DNA of 45,285 bases from JABCPE02 sp963530615 (GTDB lineage Bacteria > Bacteroidota > Bacteroidia > Flavobacteriales > Weeksellaceae). A program made the translations under genes and the position numbers. Positions 41,911-45,285 of the stretch are shown here, piece after piece. Positions within the stretch are counted from its first letter, which is position 1. The number at the start of each line of letters is the position of its first letter. The stretch is from contig CAUSDX010000011.1 of NCBI GenBank assembly GCA_963530615.1, positions 1 to 45,285 on the forward strand, given 5' to 3'. The notes beneath the pieces are model-generated. The model saw only the letters and a program-made list of their open reading frames with translations. It was not told the DNA's origin and did not search any database.

Positions 41911-41943
41911 AGTCTAAAAATTTAAAAAATTAATATGGTTTAA

Positions 41944-42549
41944 TTATAAGTTATTCATTATATTAAGATATTCTTCGATAGTCCAATCTATATCATATTT
42001 TTTTCGCCTATCATTAACATTTAAACTATCTTTTATAGGATAGGGGATATACTTACCTTCTTTATTTCTATAAACCTGAGTTCCAAATATTTGTTTTTCA
42101 CCCAAATTAACTTTTACCCTATCTAATAAATATGCATAATTATTCCTAATACCAACCCCTTTTTTAACCCCTTTTTTTAATTCCGCCAACGCTTTCATTT
42201 GAAGCTCAATATCAGCATCACAATGTTGCACCAATACCCAAAAATCATGCGATGTTTTTTTTGAAACTAAATCAATCGTAGGATACCCGTAATTATTCAA
42301 GATATTCTTACAATTATCACAATTCTTTTTTATAATTTCTTTTTTTCTATTTTCAAGAGAATCTATTTCATATTTATCATTTTTAATGATTAATTTTTGA
42401 ATATTTTGGTCCTCAATTATCATCTCTTTAATACTTTCTTCCAATTCCATATCATTTTTATTCCTAATAATAAAGTTTGGTGTCTTACAAGAAATTATAA
42501 AAATGTAAATTACTAAATATACTAGACTTATTTTCAATTTCAATTTCAT
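41944..42549 (-). CDS. DUF6624-like lipoprotein at the head of the peptide operon
   Basis: A 201-aa protein. An N-terminal hydrophobic stretch ends in the lipobox IFIISC (Cys21), so it is a predicted lipoprotein. Residues about 80-165 carry the DUF6624 pattern: NNYGYPTIDLVSKK, WVLVQHCDADIELQ, NYAYLLDRVKVNLGEKQIFGTQ. In that family the VQHxD His and the DR and GTQ residues recur, but the function is unknown. It has the only clear promoter of the locus and ends 34 bp before precursor 2. Being the first gene, it may protect the producer or act in the envelope, which is inference. Confidence 0.8.
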   Translation of the reverse strand: MKLKLKISLVYLVIYIFIISCKTPNFIIRNKNDMELEESIKEMIIEDQNIQKLIIKNDKYEIDSLENRKKEIIKKNCDNCKNILNNYGYPTIDLVSKKTSHDFWVLVQHCDADIELQMKALAELKKGVKKGVGIRNNYAYLLDRVKVNLGEKQIFGTQVYRNKEGKYIPYPIKDSLNVNDRRKKYDIDWTIEEYLNIMNNL

Positions 42550-42558
42550 TTCGTATCA

Positions 42559-42588
42559 CAAATGTATAAATATTTTTGATATAAACAA
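42559..42588 (-). promoter_or_regulatory. Promoter of the peptide (RiPP) operon
   Basis: Minus strand: TTG (42588-42586), a 19-bp spacer, TACATTTG (42566-42559). The transcript would start only about 4-6 bp before the lipoprotein ATG, an unusually short leader. Confidence 0.7.
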
Positions 42589-42685
42589 TACCTTTATTAA
42601 AAAAATGGTATGTACAACCATTATATTAACATAATTTATTGGTATTCAATATGAAAGACATCATTATTATGATGTCAGTATTATA

Positions 42686-42730
42686 GTGCCTAAATAATAG
42701 CCTATAAAAAATAAGCAAGATATTTAGCAC
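42686..42730. repeat. Inverted repeat at the edge of the 33-bp array
   Basis: GTGCCTAAATA at the left pairs with TATTTAGCAC at the right (10 bp with one bulged base). The first, degenerate array unit lies between the arms. Confidence 0.7.
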
Positions 42731-42961
42731 CACTTGTAAAAAATAGTGCAAGGTCTAACCGATAACCTGTAAAAAATAATACAAGGTATTCAATGCTACC
42801 TGTAAAAAATAGTGTAAGGTCTAACCGATAACCTGTAAAAATAATACAAGGTATCCAATGCTACCTGTAAAAAATAGTGTAAGGTCTAACCGATAACCTG
42901 TAAAAAATAATACAAGGTATCCAATGCTACCTGTAAAAAATAACGCAGGGTTAATTCTGTT
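42699..42961. repeat. Alternating 33-bp tandem repeat array (66-bp super-repeat)
   Basis: Units start at 42732, 42765, 42798, 42831, 42863, 42896 and 42929, 33 bp apart except one of 32. A degenerate unit precedes them. All begin ACCTGTAAAAAATA (ACTTGT in the first). Type A continues GTGTAAGGTCTAACCGATA and type B continues ATACAAGGTATCCAATGCT, strictly alternating. Each unit contains ACCT and AGGT in inverted order, and B junctions read AGGTA-N8-TACCT. No long ORF crosses it. The wider gene-free stretch 42550-43505 holds this array, a hairpin and a triple repeat. Confidence 0.92.
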
Positions 42962-43239
42962 AATATCATGATTATCAGATTTTTAATATATTTTCAATAA
43001 AAAAATCCTTTTATACTATATATATGAGTATATATATTGTGTGAATATATTATGAATATATGGAGAGGAATAAAAATTTCTTTTTCTGCAATTCTTTTTT
43101 TTAAATAAAAAAATCCTTTTTTTAGAGCTTAAAATCTATTTTACAAAAAATAGACATTGAAAATCAAAGTTTTAAGTTGTTCTAATAAAATTCCTTTACC
43201 AAAAAATAAAATATCTGAGAGCTAACCGAAATGAGAGGT

Positions 43240-43295
43240 GCAAGATGTGTCTTTGTATATACAACTTTTCAGTTGATACACAAAGACCATCTTGC
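43240..43295. repeat. Long imperfect inverted repeat, candidate oriT or terminator
   Basis: GCAAGATG-T-GTCTTTGT pairs with ACAAAGAC-CATCTTGC (two perfect 8-bp blocks separated by one bulged T). An inner CAAC/GTTG step and a 6-nt loop follow. CTTTTTT comes after, so an intrinsic terminator is possible. Its place 210 bp before the mob genes also fits an oriT. Confidence 0.7.
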
Positions 43296-43407
43296 CTTTT
43301 TTGAGAAAAAAGGATTAGAAAAATTTCGGAACTTATTTTTCTTTTCAAAGGAATTTAAATTGATTTGAGATGAAGAGATTTTTTTAGTTTTTTTTCAGCA
43401 GATGGTA

Positions 43408-43437
43408 CAAAATAGTTCAAAATAGTTCAAAATAGTT
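43408..43437 (+). repeat. Three perfect 10-bp direct repeats
   Basis: CAAAATAGTT occurs three times in a row and is followed by CAACCCTCCTC. It lies about 70 bp before the MobC-like ATG. The 10-bp phase, one helical turn, suggests protein binding sites. Confidence 0.85.
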
Positions 43438-43505
43438 CAACCCTCCTCTAAATCCTTGTTTGTCATAAAATTAAGTTGAAACTTTGCCAAAAGACAAACC
43501 TTAAA

Positions 43506-43880
43506 ATGCAGAAAGAAAACATAATTTTTAGGATAGAAAAATCTAAAAAAGAAGAATGGAAAAGATACTGCAAAGAAAAGGGAATAACATTAACAAGTCT
43601 CATCATCAACTCTGTGGAAGGCAGGGCTTGGGATAATGAGCGAAAAAAAGCATTAGAGTTCATTGAAAAACAGGGAAACCTATTTGCCAAAGTGGAGAAT
43701 AATATCAATCAACAGGCAAAGTTCATTAATTCTCAAAAATTCATGACAAAGGAGCAGATGCTTCAGTTTGGGAATGATTTGACAGAAGTGATAAAATTGA
43801 AACAAGAGCAAAATCTGATTTTTAAGAAAATCTACCATTTTATAGCAAATGATAGTAAAGATTTTAAGTTCAGCGAGTAG
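43506..43880 (+). CDS. MobC-like mobilization accessory protein
   Basis: A 124-aa protein from the ATG at 43506 (10 upstream in-frame codons lack an ATG and look non-coding). The N-terminal IIFRIEKSKKEEWKRYCKEKGITLTSLI pattern, here a strand followed by two helices, is that of ribbon-helix-helix proteins that bind oriT. A helical C-terminal half follows, with QQAKFINSQKFMTKEQML. Its end overlaps the start of the relaxase gene by 32 bp, the standard mobC-mobA arrangement. It should bind the origin of transfer and recruit the relaxase. Confidence 0.85.
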   Translation: MQKENIIFRIEKSKKEEWKRYCKEKGITLTSLIINSVEGRAWDNERKKALEFIEKQGNLFAKVENNINQQAKFINSQKFMTKEQMLQFGNDLTEVIKLKQEQNLIFKKIYHFIANDSKDFKFSE

Positions 43881-45285
43881 TGATTTTCATGGTGTGAAAT
43901 ACAATGACAAGAAAAGGGAAAGTGGAGCTGGGGAACTCATGCTGATGCAAAATTTTCCAGATGGAATTGATGAAAAAAGCAAACAGGAAGAAGTGAGAAA
44001 TTATTTCAAAGCTATTTCCAAAAGTGATAAGGTAAAAAAGCCTCAATTTCATGCTACTATTTCTACCAAGTTTCAAAATCATTCCAAAGAAGAGCTGACA
44101 GAGATTGGAAAACATTTTATGAAAGAAATGGGATATGAAAATCAGCCTTATATTATTGTTTTTCATAACGACACGGAGAATAATCATATTCATTTAGTTT
44201 CTACAAGAGTCGATAAAACGACAGGAAAGAAAATGGATGATGGTTTTGAAAAACTAAAATCTCAAAGAGCTTTACAAAAAGTTTTAGCCAAGTTACAAGG
44301 AGCAGATTTGGATAAAGAGTTAGAAAAACTTTTAAAATACAAATACGGTACGGCAAAACAGTTGGAACTTTTACTGGAAAGGAGTGGATTTAAATTTATC
44401 AAAAATAGAGAAAATGATACTGCTTTTGATATTTTGAAAAATGGAGTAAAGCAGAAAACTATTTTTGATAATCAGATAGTTTTTAGTTCCAAATCAGATT
44501 TCAAAAGAGCAAATCAAATCAAGGCTTTTTTGAATAAATACAAAGAAGTTTACTCAAACAAGGTTTTTAAGGTAATAGATAACCGAGAAGCAGAGGGAAT
44601 AGAAGATGACCAGACCAAGCGAAATGCTACGCCTAAAATAGAGTTTGAAAGTGAACTGCAACACAAGATGAGAGAGATGTTTGGGATTGATATTGTTTTT
44701 CATCACAAAGACGGAAAACAGCCTTTTGGATATTCTTTGATAGACCATAAAACACAGAAAGTATTCAAAGGAAGTGAAATAATAAAGATGAATGAAATTT
44801 TTGATTTCACAGAGGAAAAATTAGATAAACGAATTTTTGAGCAAATTAAAGATTATAATGTTTTTAATGCTCAATATAAAAAAGAGTTATTGAATTATTT
44901 CCATCATCACTCCAAAAACGATGAAGCAAAGGGGATTAAGGAATTTATGATTTTTGAGAATAAAAACCAAAAAGATATGGAGGAATATAAAAAAGTCCGA
45001 GAAGAAACTTTCCAAGTGATAAGACACTCTAAACCAAACACAGACATTTCCATATTTGAAGGAGAAGATGGTAAGCATTATATCACTCATAAACAATATC
45101 ATCATATACACGAATTGGAAAGCCTTGTCGGACAAACTCCGTATCAAAATTTTATAAACCCACAGACCGAACAGGTTTCTACTAAAAATATTCAAGATGA
45201 TAAATTGTCTAAAGTGATAGATGAATTCTTGTTTGAAATGATGAAAAATACAGGCAAAGGGATTGACCCAGCCGAAGAAGAACGA
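43849..45285 (+). CDS. Relaxase/mobilization nuclease, C-terminus cut by the window end
   Basis: An open frame of 479 codons with no stop before the window end. The ATG at 43849, inside the MobC-like gene, gives the start MIVKILSSASSDFHGVKYND, where Tyr18 is a candidate nicking residue. The domain includes RESGAGELMLMQNF, FHATIS near residue 67, and the metal motif HNDTENNHIHLVSTR with His106, His113 and His115, the three-His motif of MOBP/VirD2-like relaxases. The C-terminal part is charged and helical. Such enzymes nick at oriT and pilot the strand in transfer. It marks a mobilizable element. Confidence 0.9.
   Translation, partial: MIVKILSSASSDFHGVKYNDKKRESGAGELMLMQNFPDGIDEKSKQEEVRNYFKAISKSDKVKKPQFHATISTKFQNHSKEELTEIGKHFMKEMGYENQPYIIVFHNDTENNHIHLVSTRVDKTTGKKMDDGFEKLKSQRALQKVLAKLQGADLDKELEKLLKYKYGTAKQLELLLERSGFKFIKNRENDTAFDILKNGVKQKTIFDNQIVFSSKSDFKRANQIKAFLNKYKEVYSNKVFKVIDNREAEGIEDDQTKRNATPKIEFESELQHKMREMFGIDIVFHHKDGKQPFGYSLIDHKTQKVFKGSEIIKMNEIFDFTEEKLDKRIFEQIKDYNVFNAQYKKELLNYFHHHSKNDEAKGIKEFMIFENKNQKDMEEYKKVREETFQVIRHSKPNTDISIFEGEDGKHYITHKQYHHIHELESLVGQTPYQNFINPQTEQVSTKNIQDDKLSKVIDEFLFEMMKNTGKGIDPAEEER

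Noticed and set aside
42699..42961. CRISPR array
   Set aside because: Units follow each other directly and alternate between two fixed types. There are no unique spacers, and no cas genes are present.
43463..43708. Minus-strand ORFs across the mob genes (also 43870-44193, 44554-44748 and 44887-45195)
   Set aside because: They are antisense to the MobC-like and relaxase genes, which have clear motifs. The antisense proteins have none.

Overview
The window (about 33% G+C by eye, very A/T-rich between genes) looks like a chromosome segment of a flavobacterium-type Bacteroidota, perhaps Weeksellaceae or Flavobacteriaceae. Three things support this. Promoters repeatedly show the Bacteroidota pattern TTG-N19..23-TAnnTTTG. 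Gene families typical of the group occur: mevalonate-pathway MvaD, fused DAHP synthase/chorismate mutase, TIGR02757, a BT_3928-like DoxX protein and surface proteins with a GINT-P module. A SAM-II-type riboswitch precedes metK. No species is claimed.

Positions 1-31,600 are an ordinary housekeeping backbone. In order: an ECF sigma factor with a membrane partner; an esterase and two SDR oxidoreductases; mvaD; purK and purE split by a DMT transporter; murB; an aminotransferase; riboswitch-metK; oxyR; a TerB-like and a DoxX-like protein; a metallo-hydrolase and a small membrane protein; the SRP RNA (minus strand); a polyprenyl-phosphate-type glycosyltransferase and a phosphohexomutase; a TonB-dependent siderophore receptor with an LTxxQ lipoprotein; RNase Z; three small conserved genes; an aspartate-type aminotransferase; DAHP synthase/chorismate mutase; rdgB; tpiA; a pentapeptide-like membrane protein bordered by a 35-bp direct repeat; a 21-bp-phased repeat array; and glyS.

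Positions 31,600-34,400 are a variable surface-protein zone around tRNA-Gln(TTG). One secreted-protein gene has a 21-base A tract exactly between its candidate -33 and -7 elements, which suggests phase variation. On the other side of the tRNA lies a frameshifted, adhesin-like pseudogene with YadA-type head repeats.

Positions 34,400-42,600 hold the most distinctive system, a peptide natural-product (RiPP) locus of the grasp-with-spasm type, all on the minus strand. From its promoter it runs: DUF6624-like lipoprotein, two short GG-leader precursor peptides (one not long enough to stand out as an ORF), a hairpin, ATP-grasp ligase, a 78-aa protein, a SPASM-domain protein without a radical-SAM CX3CX2C motif, a C39-peptidase ABC exporter, an HlyD-like adaptor and a TolC-like channel. 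Overlapping reading frames tie the maturation and export genes together. The expected flow is synthesis of the precursor, side-chain ligation by the ATP-grasp enzyme, leader cleavage after GG by the exporter's peptidase, and secretion through HlyD/TolC.

Positions 42,600-45,285 look like the edge of a mobilizable element: an alternating 33-bp repeat array, a long hairpin, a triple 10-bp repeat, a MobC-like protein and a relaxase that is still open at the window end. The RiPP locus may therefore be mobile cargo between tRNA-Gln and the mob genes, but no integrase or element boundary is visible.
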